Positions 17,834-27,243 of a stretch of 64,000 nucleotides of DNA are shown here, one piece after another. The position numbers and the translations under genes are program-made. The notes below the pieces were generated by a model that had not been told where the DNA came from, made no database searches, and saw only the letters and a list, made by a program, of their open reading frames with translations. The stretch is from Deltaproteobacteria bacterium (lineage in GTDB: Bacteria; Desulfobacterota; Desulfarculia; Adiutricales; Adiutricaceae): assembly GCA_031265205.1 (NCBI GenBank), contig JAISCZ010000021.1, positions 1 to 64,000 on the forward strand. Direction: 5' to 3'. The stretch's first letter is position 1, and every line of letters starts with the position of its first letter.

Positions 17834-18259
17834 CTAAGACCACGGGCGAAAGATCGCCGCGAAAACGGCTCCCAGCAAACAGACCAGGAAGACCGCCGCC
17901 ATGAGGTTAATGGATGAGCTGAAGCCGTCTAGCCGCTTTCCCACGCCCTGAATTTCCGCCTTCAGCTCGTTTCTGACGCTATCGATTTTGTCGTCAAGGC
18001 GCTTTATTTCCACATGAAACTCACGGCCGCCTCCCGCGATTTTAGAATCGAGCGGGTTGATTTTACCGTCGAGCGGGTTGATTTTACCGTCGAGCGAGTC
18101 GAATTTAGCGTCAATCCGATTGAACCTAGCGTCGATCTGACTGAACCTGGCGTCGATCTGACTGAACCTGGCGTCGATTTTAACCATCGCGAGCTCGAAG
18201 CCGTTGACGAACCGCTCGAACTGACGGGACAAAGATTGGTCGTTGTCAGCGGCGGTCAC
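17834..18259 (-). CDS. Tail-anchored coiled-coil protein, heptad repeats
   Basis: A 141-residue protein from GTG 18259. The middle is built of 7-residue repeats (ARFSQID three times, then FNRIDAK, FDSLDGK, INPLDGK, INPLDSK), an ideal left-handed coiled coil, followed by EIKRLDDKIDSVRNELKAEIQGVGKRL. The last 25 residues are one TM helix ending FRPWS, so it is a C-tail-anchored protein facing the cytoplasm. A second gene of the same design lies at 57518-58169. Function unknown; the family looks like short DUF1640-type proteins. The GTG overlaps the stop of a 24-codon upstream frame (GTGA), so translation may be coupled or the N-terminus frameshifted. Confidence 0.7.
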   Translation of the reverse strand: MTAADNDQSLSRQFERFVNGFELAMVKIDARFSQIDARFSQIDARFNRIDAKFDSLDGKINPLDGKINPLDSKIAGGGREFHVEIKRLDDKIDSVRNELKAEIQGVGKRLDGFSSSINLMAAVFLVCLLGAVFAAIFRPWS

Positions 18260-18330
18260 CGCTGACGGAGGAGGCGACAGCCGTTCGTCTGGGCCCGGAC
18301 GGCTTTCCTGGTTTGCTCTCGCGTGGTCAT
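18256..18330 (-). CDS. 24-codon leader ORF coupled to the coiled-coil gene (or its displaced N-terminus)
   Basis: ATG at 18330 has a good ribosome site (GGAAGGAA just upstream), whereas the GTG of the following gene has none. The frame encodes MTTREQTRKAVRAQTNGCR and stops at TGA 18258-18256, overlapping that GTG. The adjacent frame upstream of the GTG is open and reads NDHARANQES, then SPPPSAVTAAD, which resembles the N-terminus of the paralogue at 58 kb (SSLTAAQEG). So either this is a leader peptide or one surplus base splits a single longer gene. Confidence 0.4.
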   Translation of the reverse strand: MTTREQTRKAVRAQTNGCRLLRQR

Positions 18331-19487
18331 TTGGAGTTCCTTCCCTATAATTTTAGAATAGCGAAAAACCGTCTGGCGGCAACGACCGCTACCCTAAATT
18401 AGACTCAAGTCTCACGGCCGACCGCGCGCGAGGGCGCGGAAGCCGCCTTGGCGCCCCTTAAATGACAAAAAGTCGCGTTCGCGCTCCGGCGGCGAAAAAC
18501 TCGCTAATATTGACGCGAGGACAGAAAGTCCCGGTAAAAAATGACCCCTATTGAAGACGATGGCCAAGTTACGCGAAAATTTAACTCGCTAGCGCCTTAT
18601 AACGATTTTAGCCTCAATAGGTCTTTCGGCGCGAGGCGAACTGTCCTTTTCCAGGTCCAAGCGCGCGAAAAAACTCCTCTTCCCGTAATTATACCCTTTT
18701 AGAGGCGTTCTTTTCTCAGGCGCTGACCATCGCCCTTAAAAAGTTCAGCCCCAAAAACGAAAGCGCTAGCGCGCGCTTCTCCCCTCTGACCCCAAGCCTC
18801 CCCTTCCGCGCCGCCCCTCCGTGACCGTTCGCGCTCACGGCGCGTTTTTAAACTACGCTTTTTCCCGCGACGCCGGGAGCGCGCCGGAGCGCCGGCGATC
18901 CGTCCCGGCGCGCCGCTTAGGATGGCTCAGGCGGCCCTCCCTCATCCCCTCTCCCCGCGCGCGCGGACGCGAGGGGAGGAGTTGGCTCGCGCGCCATAGT
19001 TAGCCCCAGCGACGCCTCCCCCCTGTCTTCCCGCGCTCCCCTTGGGGCGCGGACGCGCGTTACCTTACGATAAGTTATAAATATGCATTATTAATGCTTA
19101 AATATACTTTTTTAGTCAAATATATCCAAATATATTTCTAATATCGTTAAATAATTTTATAAAATATATAAACCTCAACGCCTTGGCCTCAGCGCGAGGC
19201 CGCGAGGCTCGACTTCTTGACAGGAGGGCCTCTTCTCTTTAAAACTTTTCTATATTATTCTCTCGCGAGGTTCCTCCGCCCCCTTGGCTCTCCTCGCGCG
19301 CCAAATAGCGCGGCGTGGCCCCTTTCTTCTGGAAGCCAAGAGACGACTTCCCGTGGCGCGCCCGCGCCCAGGCGGAAGAAATTCGCGCCCCTCCCTCCCG
19401 GAAGGCTACCCCCCCAAATGGATCCTCTTTAATAACGTCTTCGCGCGAAGCTCTTTTTAGCTCGCTCAATCACATCGGAGGAATATT
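18331..19487. other. 1.15-kb spacer with an AT-rich block
   Basis: No gene is recognised. The block 19068-19180 is strikingly AT-rich against a GC-rich background and contains many TATAAAT-like and AAATAT steps. The downstream part holds a possible promoter for the LivK-type gene. Confidence 0.5.
19217..19245 (+). promoter_or_regulatory. Candidate sigma-70 promoter for the LivK-type gene
   Basis: TTGACA at 19217-19222 matches the -35 consensus perfectly. After a 17-base spacer, TAAAAC at 19240-19245 matches four of six -10 positions. It would give a 5' leader of about 235 bases before the ATG at 19488, so the assignment is tentative. Confidence 0.4.
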
Positions 19488-20621
19488 ATGCGCCAGTTTT
19501 TCGTGACCCTCGCCCTAGCTTGCTGTTTCGCCTTGGGAGCGGGGATCGCCTCGGCCCAGGAGCCTTTGCGGATCGGTTTCGGGGGCGCCCTTTTGGGAGA
19601 CCTCGCGAGCTACGGCCTTTCGAACCTCTACGGCGTTGAGTACGCCATCGACGAAGTCAACGCGTCCGGCGGCGTTTTGGGCCAACAAGTCGTTTTGGTC
19701 CAGGAAGACGACTCCTGCGAAGCGGACCTCGCCGCCCAAGCGGCCGCCAAGCTAATCTCCGCGGGCCTCAAACTCGTCTTGGGGCATAGCTGCTCCGGAG
19801 CCACCATCAGGGCCCTCAGCGTTTACGGAAACAACGCCCTGGTCATTTCCTCTTCCTCCACTGACAACAACCTGACGGACGACGGCCTGCGTCCCTACTT
19901 TTTCCGGACGACCCCCCGCGACGACGCCCAGAGCGCCCTCCAATACGGGCTCATTAAACAGAAGGGCTTCAAAAAGATCGCCATCCTCCACGACGCGGGC
20001 GACCACGGAAGCGCCATGGCCATCCTGGCCGAGACCGCCATTAAAGAAGACCCCGACTACGGCGCCGAACTGGTATTGATCGAGTCCCTGACCGCGGGAG
20101 AGATCTCCTTTGACGAGCTGATCGCCAAAATCAAAGGCGCCGCGGCCGACGCCATCGTCTGGGGCGGCTATTACAACGACGCGGCCAAACTCGCGATTGG
20201 CCTCAAGGAACAAGGCGTGACGGCGCCGCTCATCGGGGCCGACGGCCTCTTTAACGAGCGGTTCATCTCCTTGGGCGAACCCGCGGTGGAAGGCTCCTTC
20301 GTCACGGGCCAAAACGACTTCAGTCTCTCCGAGGCCGGTCAAAAGGCCATCGCCAACCATAAAACCCGCCACGCCGAAGATATCGGCCCCTATTTCTTCT
20401 ACTCCGCCGGCGCGGCCCAGGCCCTTTTCGCGGCCGTGGAAAAAGCGGGCTCGGCCACCGATCTCGACCTCATCAAAAAACATCTCCAAGAGGACACCGT
20501 GGAAACCGTCATGGGGCCCATCCGCTTTGACGCCAAAGGCGACATTATCGGCGCTGGCTTCAAGCTCTATGAGGTTAAAGGCGGCAAGTTCGTGGAAGTT
20601 CGCCTCGACGCGGCCCCATAA
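19488..20621 (+). CDS. LivK-type periplasmic branched-chain amino acid binding protein
   Basis: A 377-residue type I periplasmic binding protein. Residues 1-23 are a signal peptide cut after ASA. LRIGFGGALLGDLASYGLSN, GVEYAIDEVNASGGVLGQ, VLGHSCSGATIRALSV, VISSSSTDNNLTD and YFFRTTPRDDAQS match the LivK/LivJ (Peripla_BP_6) pattern, with the STDNNL region near the amino-acid carboxylate site. A GGAGG ribosome site lies 7 bases before ATG. No livHMGF permease or ATPase genes are adjacent, so it is an orphan subunit or pairs with a transporter elsewhere. The ligand could be leucine/isoleucine/valine or another amide-type solute. Confidence 0.88.
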   Translation: MRQFFVTLALACCFALGAGIASAQEPLRIGFGGALLGDLASYGLSNLYGVEYAIDEVNASGGVLGQQVVLVQEDDSCEADLAAQAAAKLISAGLKLVLGHSCSGATIRALSVYGNNALVISSSSTDNNLTDDGLRPYFFRTTPRDDAQSALQYGLIKQKGFKKIAILHDAGDHGSAMAILAETAIKEDPDYGAELVLIESLTAGEISFDELIAKIKGAAADAIVWGGYYNDAAKLAIGLKEQGVTAPLIGADGLFNERFISLGEPAVEGSFVTGQNDFSLSEAGQKAIANHKTRHAEDIGPYFFYSAGAAQALFAAVEKAGSATDLDLIKKHLQEDTVETVMGPIRFDAKGDIIGAGFKLYEVKGGKFVEVRLDAAP

Positions 20622-21864
20622 GCCCCCAAGGCTAAAGTTCCCCCTCCTTTTTCCCTTCAGGCCCGCGCGCGACGTTTGCCTAAAGGCGGAGGCGCCGGAG
20701 CCCCTAAGATCCCTGGAATCGCCCTCTCCCGTTTTCCCCCGCCGCGGGGCGCGCGCGGATTGGGGCCCGCGCGGCCCTTTGGGCGGCGCGCTTTTTGGGC
20801 TCTTTGGATCTGACGGGCTGGGGGCTTTCCCGCGCGCCGACGCGCCGCGCCGCCTACGCGGGCGCGCGCTTGTGGGACCTCTCGCGAGCGGAGCGCCCCC
20901 AAGCCCCTTCGGGACTCTTAGAGGGCTTCCCCCCTTAAGCGTCTCCAGCGGCGCGCGTCTTTCCCCACAAAGGCGACCAGCTCGCGCGGCCTCCCCTTTT
21001 TCCGCCCTTTCCCCAACCCAGTCTCGGGCCGCGCTAAACTCTCCGTCCTCCCTGTTTGAAAGCGCCCCTCCCCGCGCGCGGGCGTCGCGAGACGCCCTTC
21101 GCCTCGCGGAAAGAGAAAACATCGCGGCGACGCCACCGAAAAGATCCTGAAAAAAGCGACCGATCCGTCAAGGCGCGCTGGCGCGAGGGAGCGCGAGAGG
21201 CCGCGAAATCCCCCAATGCCCCCAGAGCGCCCTCCTCGCGCGGGAACGCCAAAGACCCTCGCGAGTCTCGCGTCGCGCTTCCGCGAAAGGGAAAGCGTCG
21301 CCATCCTCGCGAGGCGGCGGGGACGCTTAACCGCCGCCTCGCGCGCGTAAGCGGGCGACAAAGGGCCGCGGTCGCGCGGAAACGCCCTCGCGCGGCGCCC
21401 GCGCGCCTCCGACGCGCCCCGCCGTGGTTCCCAAGCCCACGACTGGATCGTTAAAACCGCGCCCTGAAACGGAGCCCTTTCCCTCCCGCGCCTCCAGGGG
21501 GAAACCCTATCCCAAGGCGCCCGTTCCCCGCCAAGACGCTTGAGCGCCGTCAAAGACGGCCCAGCCCGCGCTTTGTCCGCTACTCGCCGCGGAAAGCGAC
21601 GCTTATCCGCGCCGCCGAAAAGAAAAGTTTTAAGGCGAGCGCGAGGCGATCCGCGACCCGCCAAAAGAACGCGCCCGCGAATCGCGAGAGGAAACAAAAG
21701 AGCCAGCGCGCGAGAAACGCTTAAATATTAGGATCCGCCAGTCGCCGTGGAAATGGCGAGCGCGGGCGTTACGGAAAGATAGGGGGCGCGAGACGCGGAC
21801 TCCTTGAATTTATGGTTTCAGGCGTAGCGCGTCCCGGCGGCGCGCGGTTAAAAATTAGCTTAAT
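20622..21864. other. 1.2-kb GC-rich spacer without recognisable genes
   Basis: Extremely rich in GCGC and CGCG. Long frames exist on both strands (for example 20918-21697 minus), but they are Arg/Ala/Gly/Pro-biased translations of CG repeats without domains. It may be fully decayed coding sequence. I see no RNA gene. Confidence 0.5.
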
Positions 21865-23877
21865 CTATCGCTTGTCGTCGTCATCGTCGGAAACGTCGCG
21901 AATGTCGCGAACGCGAAAGTCAAAGAATTCGCCATCGTCGCGAACGCGGAAAGTAACGATTTCGTTATCGTCATCGCCACTATCTTCTTTGACGATGTCG
22001 ATTTCGTCATCGTCATCGTCATCGTCGTCATCGTCATCGTCCACAAAAAAGAACTCTCGCTCATAAATATCGAAAACAATGGAATCCGGCGGAGTTCCCT
22101 TTTTCAGCTGTTTGGCGAACGATTCGTACGCGAGCGCGAATTTCTCCCAATCGCCGTCATTTTTATGGCGTTTTTTAAAAAAGCGCTCCGCGCTCACTCC
22201 CTTTGTCTCCAAAGCCGCGTTGATGAAATAAAATATTCTACAAAGAAGCAGAACGAAAGAGCGCGTCCTCGCGTCATGGATACGGGAAAAAAGAGTGTCG
22301 AAAAACGCGGCGGCTTTATCAAGGTCATACGCCACGGCAATGTAATGTTCGATGAAATAACACGTCGCTATGGATTTTAACTCTACCGTGGCGGGGTCGT
22401 CTGAATAATCGGAATCAATTTTTTTATACAATTTCAGGGATTCCTTTATCTCGCCCATCGTGAGCGCGATTAAGATAAAATTGTTGGCGCTCCTAATTTT
22501 ATGCTTGTCAAATTTAAAAGAATCGTTCCGAGACTGTGTCATTTTATGAAGCGAACCGCACAATTCAAAAACGGAAGAGACCTTATTTTTGATTTTATCG
22601 CGTAAAATGGCGTACAGGCAGTCGGAAAAGTACAGTATAATAGTCGCCATTAATTCTGTATCCTCCAAAGACATTTCCGCGGCTTGCTTAAATTCTCTCA
22701 AAGCTATATCGTACTCGCCATTATCAACGTAATGTATAACGTAAATCAAGTGGAAAACAAAAAGCGGACATAACCTGGTTTCCGGCGTGACCAAGCAATA
22801 TTTTTTGGACTCCCAAATCGGGCTTATCGCGTTTTTCAGTTTTGCGAAATTTTCCAAATCATAATTTCTGAAACTAAACATGGTTTTAGCCCACATGAGA
22901 ATAAAACTCACGTCGATATCGTTAAAAAATAAAGATTTCCGCGGATCAATGAAAGCGGAAACGTAATAAATCGCCTTGGAAACGTTATTTCCGTCTTCCA
23001 ACGAATAATAGTTTAGTATTTTATCTAAAAGATATCTACGGCAAGCCCTGATACTAGAGTATTTCTGGACCGCGAGAAGTTCTTCAAGGCGCGGTCCCAT
23101 TAGCGAACAAAATTCTAATAACTCATCTTCCGTCATGTTGAGATTATCAATCGCCTCCTTAACTTCTCCGATTGTCGCGCCTTTATTAAATTTGAAATTT
23201 AGATCTTTTTTAACGGCGGCTAACCCTGGAGATAGTAATTCGACCGTAAGCGAACGCGCCTCTTTAGCCACGGTATTATCGATGAGGGCCAGCTCGTCGT
23301 ACCAACTTTCCGCTTTTTCGATATTGTTGATTTCCATATACGCCACCGAAAGAAGGCAGATAGCGGTAGCGCGAAAGTCTTGGACTCCGCGAGACAAACC
23401 ATTTTGGGGCAACGCGCCTAAAATGGCTTCGCATTTTTTAATTTCCCCGTTTTCGGCGTAATACGACGCCGCTAACGTAATAAATATCGCCATGTCCTCC
23501 GTCGCCGCGTCATTCTCGAAAAACCTAAGCGCGAAATAGCAGCAAGAATCTATGGCATTGCCGTCGCGCGCTTTGATGAGGGCTTCTAACGTCGTTAACG
23601 ATATCGATATTAATTCATTTTTGAAAAGCGGACTTTCCGCGATCTTGCGCGAAAGCGCTCCTTTGACCGACAAGAGGTTCTTCAATTGCGTTTTGGCGAT
23701 CTTTTTTATCTTTCTCTCGCTCTCTTCTTTTCGCTGAGCGCCCAGCCGCTCGGGGTTCGGGTCTGTCGCGTTGAGCAGCAAATTTTGCAGATTTTTATTC
23801 GCGCTTCTGAGGCTTTGCAGAACGCTGTCAAAGCTATTTTTTTTCACTCCCAAGACCTCTCTCTCAAAGGCGAACAT
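21865..23877 (-). CDS. Helical-repeat protein with poly-Asp C-terminus
   Basis: A 670-residue soluble, mostly helical protein with degenerate TPR-like units (for example AIFITLAASYYAENGEIKKCEAIL and AICLLSVAYMEINNIEKAESWYDEL). No catalytic motif is seen. The C-terminus has a run of about 12 Asp followed by VKEDSGDDDNEIVTFRVRD, FFDFRVRD and a final DDDDD, with FRVRD occurring twice. The Asp run comes from a GAC/GAT microsatellite. It lies 69 bp downstream of a second protein of the same type (23947-25707) and the pair is probably co-transcribed. Both are more AT-rich than the surroundings, suggesting acquisition. Function unknown. Confidence 0.7.
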   Translation of the reverse strand: MFAFEREVLGVKKNSFDSVLQSLRSANKNLQNLLLNATDPNPERLGAQRKEESERKIKKIAKTQLKNLLSVKGALSRKIAESPLFKNELISISLTTLEALIKARDGNAIDSCCYFALRFFENDAATEDMAIFITLAASYYAENGEIKKCEAILGALPQNGLSRGVQDFRATAICLLSVAYMEINNIEKAESWYDELALIDNTVAKEARSLTVELLSPGLAAVKKDLNFKFNKGATIGEVKEAIDNLNMTEDELLEFCSLMGPRLEELLAVQKYSSIRACRRYLLDKILNYYSLEDGNNVSKAIYYVSAFIDPRKSLFFNDIDVSFILMWAKTMFSFRNYDLENFAKLKNAISPIWESKKYCLVTPETRLCPLFVFHLIYVIHYVDNGEYDIALREFKQAAEMSLEDTELMATIILYFSDCLYAILRDKIKNKVSSVFELCGSLHKMTQSRNDSFKFDKHKIRSANNFILIALTMGEIKESLKLYKKIDSDYSDDPATVELKSIATCYFIEHYIAVAYDLDKAAAFFDTLFSRIHDARTRSFVLLLCRIFYFINAALETKGVSAERFFKKRHKNDGDWEKFALAYESFAKQLKKGTPPDSIVFDIYEREFFFVDDDDDDDDDDDDEIDIVKEDSGDDDNEIVTFRVRDDGEFFDFRVRDIRDVSDDDDDKR
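22003..22042 (-). repeat. GAC/GAT microsatellite encoding poly-Asp
   Basis: A run of alternating ATC/GTC triplets on the plus strand encodes about 12 consecutive Asp residues near the C-terminus of the helical-repeat protein. Triplet slippage would change the length of the acidic run without a frameshift. Confidence 0.8.
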
Positions 23878-23946
23878 TTAGTCGATAACGAACCCAAAGA
23901 GCGTTCGCCAGAAGCGGCGCCCGCCCTCCGCCGCCTTCGGCGCCCG

Positions 23947-25707
23947 CTACAAGGGCCGCTTTCGCGTGGGGGGCGAAGGACGCGGCTTCCCGCCAGGGCC
24001 AATCCGCGCCTTGCCGTCGGGTTTCGCGCCGGGAAAATGACTCACTAAACTTTCAAACGCCCCTTTCTTCCAGCTCGCCATTTCGCTCGCCAAAACGACA
24101 TATTTTTCCAGCGTCCGCGCCAAAACCTGAACGCGGCCGAAAAGGCGTTCGCAAGCGGCCATGCCGTGGGGGGTTATACAGAATTTTTGGTATATTTTAA
24201 GAGCCAGAGAGGACCAAAAGGCAAAACATTCCCCCTCGGCTTCCTCATAAAAGTCAAGGGTGTCAAATACCCCAAAGATAAACTCAGGGCCGATCTTATC
24301 CGCGACGTATTTGTCAATAATAAGTTTCGCGACCTTGGCCTTGACGAATTGGCAATCCGGGTCGGCGTCGAAGATATCCTTATACCGCTCAAAATGGGAT
24401 AACATCAAATCTGGCCTATTGCGCGTTATAAAAATATTTATCAGTTCTCCGCATCCGCTCGCCTTAAGCGCGGCGACGCCGTCAGTTTCCGGGGCGAGCA
24501 GGAACTCCCCAAAGAGCGCGAACGACTTTTTGTATTCGGCTGACGCGAACGCGTTTGGTCCTTTTATGGACGACATCACGACGACGATACCGGAGATCCG
24601 CGCCGCGAAGGTTTTCGCGCCGAAATCATGGATCCCAATGTAGTCGAAAATCCGAGCTGAATTTTCGTAATCTCCTTTTTTGGCGTAATATTCCAGGAAA
24701 GCCGCGAGTCCGCGATAATACGCGTCCACGAGATCGGGGTCTTCTAGCCTCGAGCGCTCGACGATAAAATCAATAAGTCCTAAGATTTCGTCGTCGTGGG
24801 CCTTCGGATCGCTGGCCACAAAGAATTGGCTTATTTCTTCCAATAAGCGCGGGTAAAAATTCGCTTCCAGAAAGCTCCCGCAGTCGGCGTCAAGCTCGGC
24901 CAATTCCTCCGCGAGGAGGGACGTTTTCTTTTTGCGGAGGAACAAGGCGACGGATTCCTTGAAAATCCCCGCCCTCTCGACGGCCACGCCTTCCCGCGCG
25001 TCCCGGAAAAGAGCGTCGCCTCCCTCCATTGGCGGTAGCGTCGGGGGGAGCGCGCGCTCCGCCTTGGGCCCGCTCTCCGCGCTCTCCCGCAAAAGCAGGG
25101 GAAATCCCCCGGGCTCCAGCGCCGGCCCCGCCAGCCAGCGGGATATCGTTTTCAGATAAGCGCCGCTCTCGAGCGCGTCTTTGATCTTCTCTTTGCGCAG
25201 GTAGTAAGAGCCAAAAAGGGCGATGACCCCGGCGACGTCCCGCGCCTCTCGCGGGGAAAAGCCTTTCGCGAGCAAAAGGCCTAAATAGCTAGTGGCCTTG
25301 TGGTACTTATGGAGCCCCAGAAAGGCTCGGCAAAGGTGAAAGGTCGAATCGATTTCCCGGGCGCTTAAGAGGTCGGGGTCCGCGAATTTCGCCGCGAGCG
25401 AGAGGTATCTTTCGGCCGTCTCCGCTTCTCCGGCCCAGGCGCGCGCCCGCGCCACGTGCCGGAGCGAGGCGTCAATATCCCCCGCGTGGGGCCCGTATTC
25501 CTCCGGGGACAGGCTCGCGAGCTCCTCTTCGATAAAAGCGAGGGTTTTCGCCAATTTATCCACCCGAAAATAATAATTTTCGCGCTCGCGCTCTTCCAGA
25601 TCCCGCTCCGCGAGCCTGGGGGAGTTAAAGGCGGGGTTAATCTGCTCAATTTTTTTATTGATTTTATTGAGAACGCCTAATTTGACCTTAAAATCTTCCG
25701 TCGGCAT
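23947..25707 (-). CDS. Helical-repeat protein (paralogue-like neighbour)
   Basis: About 586 residues from ATG 25707; an in-frame GTG at 25794 would add 29 residues, but neither start has a clear ribosome site. The protein is helical with TPR-like stretches (AGEAETAERYLSLAAKFADPDLL, TFHLCRAFLGLHKYHKATSYLGLLL, YYAKKGDYENSARIFDYIGIHDFGA) and a basic Pro-rich tail. It shares general plan and spacing with the next gene downstream (21865-23877), although identity is low by eye. No enzyme motif is visible. The two may form a scaffold pair or an effector-like acquired unit. Function unknown. Confidence 0.7.
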   Translation of the reverse strand: MPTEDFKVKLGVLNKINKKIEQINPAFNSPRLAERDLEERERENYYFRVDKLAKTLAFIEEELASLSPEEYGPHAGDIDASLRHVARARAWAGEAETAERYLSLAAKFADPDLLSAREIDSTFHLCRAFLGLHKYHKATSYLGLLLAKGFSPREARDVAGVIALFGSYYLRKEKIKDALESGAYLKTISRWLAGPALEPGGFPLLLRESAESGPKAERALPPTLPPMEGGDALFRDAREGVAVERAGIFKESVALFLRKKKTSLLAEELAELDADCGSFLEANFYPRLLEEISQFFVASDPKAHDDEILGLIDFIVERSRLEDPDLVDAYYRGLAAFLEYYAKKGDYENSARIFDYIGIHDFGAKTFAARISGIVVVMSSIKGPNAFASAEYKKSFALFGEFLLAPETDGVAALKASGCGELINIFITRNRPDLMLSHFERYKDIFDADPDCQFVKAKVAKLIIDKYVADKIGPEFIFGVFDTLDFYEEAEGECFAFWSSLALKIYQKFCITPHGMAACERLFGRVQVLARTLEKYVVLASEMASWKKGAFESLVSHFPGAKPDGKARIGPGGKPRPSPPTRKRPL

Positions 25708-26202
25708 TTTATCGCGACTTAAATCGCTCCCTCGGTCTTTAATTTTTAGTTTAGAAATATCATGGCTTTCGCGCGGGAAGCGCGCGTCTCCCACGGCTGG
25801 GGCGCCCAGCGGGCCGTCGCCGCGCGATCTCTTTCATGTTACGATAAATTAATAATACTTTCGCGCCAAGCTGTCAACCGCCCGCCGCGCCCGGCGAACG
25901 CCCGCCGCTCGCTCGGCCAGCGCGCGACTTTCCCCGCCTCCCCGCCGAAAATCCTTGGGCGGCGCGAGGGGCCAGGGGGCGGCGCGCCAAAACCCGCCAA
26001 GACGCGCCCGTGGCGGACCGACCCCGCGCTCGCCTCGCCCGCAAGCCTCCCAAAGTCCCTCGGCGCGCCTCTCGCGCTCTCGCGAAGCCGCGAGAGGCCC
26101 CGGGGCGAGCGCCGCGGGGCCTCTCGTGCTAAAATATAAAGACGGAAGCGTTTCGCGCGCTTTCCCTTAATTTTCCCCTCCAAATCTTTGGGTCGTGAGC
26201 TT

Positions 26203-27243
26203 ATGCGTATTCTCTTCCCCGCCGCCTTCGCGGCCCTCGCGCTGGCTTGGGGGCTCTTTCCCGCTTTAGGGAGCGCCGCCGGAAGCGGCGCTCCCCTCAA
26301 GATAGTGGCGGCGGTTAACGCCGACGAGCCCTTGGGCCTTTTGCTGTCCGCCAGCGAAGAGGCCCTCGCCGAGCGCGTCGACCGCCGCGTCCAGCTGACT
26401 TTTCTCGAGCGCTCCATGGCCCCCAAAGCCGCGGCCCGGCTAGCCCTTTCCGAGCCCGACGGCCTCACTTTGGGTTTTCTGGCTCTGGACGCGGTCGTCA
26501 CGTTAAGCCTTGGGGGCCTCGCCCCATATCTCCCCGAAGATTTTTGGCCGACCCTTTTAAGCTTTTCCGAGACCCCGGTCCTGATCGGGCCCGCCAATTC
26601 CGCCTTCGCCAACGACTGGGGGCTTCCCCGCCCCGCGGGCGAGCCCATCGTTTTAGTGGCCCTGGGCAAAGAGACGCCCGACCAGCCGACCCTGGCGGCG
26701 CTCGCTTTTTTCCGCCAGGAAAAAATCCCCGTCTCCTTAAGCTTCCGCGCGCCCCCATACGCGGAAAACGCCGCGGAAGGCGGGGCTATCCAAGGGGCCG
26801 CCCGGCTTTACTTCGACTCCCTCAGGCTTTTTTCCACCCTCAGGCCCACGGAAGCCATGGCCGTCCCCTTTCCCGCCCTCGCCTACCTTAGGGAAAACAA
26901 ATTTCCCTTTAGGACCCTCGGCTATCTGACGCGGAACCCCGACCCCCGGGAAACGGCGAGCTTTCCGGGCCGAATCCTCCCAGCGGAGGACGCCCCTTTC
27001 CACCCTCTCATGGGCTTTTTCTTCAGCGGGGAGACCTCGGAGCGGACCGCCGAAAATACCCCAGCGGCCCTTTACGACGTTTTTTCCCAAGCCGCGCTGG
27101 ACCCGGAAAGCCCCTACCGCGGCTATCTCAAGGAACCTCTGGCCCAAGGGGAGGAGGCGCGCCAAATCTTCGCCGCGAGGGTTGACGCCCAAAAAAGCCT
27201 CCTTGCCGCCTATGGGCTTTACGCGGACGAGGAAGAGGAATAG
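26203..27243 (+). CDS. Periplasmic binding-protein-like protein at the head of the Mla cluster (TctC/Bug-like?)
   Basis: 346 residues from ATG 26203 (a TTG at 26188 is possible but unneeded). A signal peptide covers residues 1-25 (LFPAAFAALALAWGLFPALG). The mature part begins LKIVAAVNADEPLGLLLSASEEALAERV and continues with DGLTLGFLALDAVVTLSLGG, a pattern reminiscent of TctC/Bug tripartite-carboxylate receptors, but the match is weak. The stop overlaps the GTG of the permease gene by one base (TAGTG), so it is made with the Mla transporter. It could be a periplasmic component replacing MlaC; I see no MlaC signature. Family assignment is tentative, gene reality firm. Confidence 0.6.
   Translation: MRILFPAAFAALALAWGLFPALGSAAGSGAPLKIVAAVNADEPLGLLLSASEEALAERVDRRVQLTFLERSMAPKAAARLALSEPDGLTLGFLALDAVVTLSLGGLAPYLPEDFWPTLLSFSETPVLIGPANSAFANDWGLPRPAGEPIVLVALGKETPDQPTLAALAFFRQEKIPVSLSFRAPPYAENAAEGGAIQGAARLYFDSLRLFSTLRPTEAMAVPFPALAYLRENKFPFRTLGYLTRNPDPRETASFPGRILPAEDAPFHPLMGFFFSGETSERTAENTPAALYDVFSQAALDPESPYRGYLKEPLAQGEEARQIFAARVDAQKSLLAAYGLYADEEEE

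Noticed and set aside
20918-21697. 260-codon minus-strand frame in the GC-rich spacer
   Set aside because: Arg/Ala/Gly/Pro-biased translation of CG-rich DNA; several frames on both strands overlap it; no recognisable fold.
25839-26669. 276-codon minus-strand frame over the first Mla-cluster gene
   Set aside because: Antisense to a gene with a signal peptide and operon overlaps; Arg/Ala-rich shadow.
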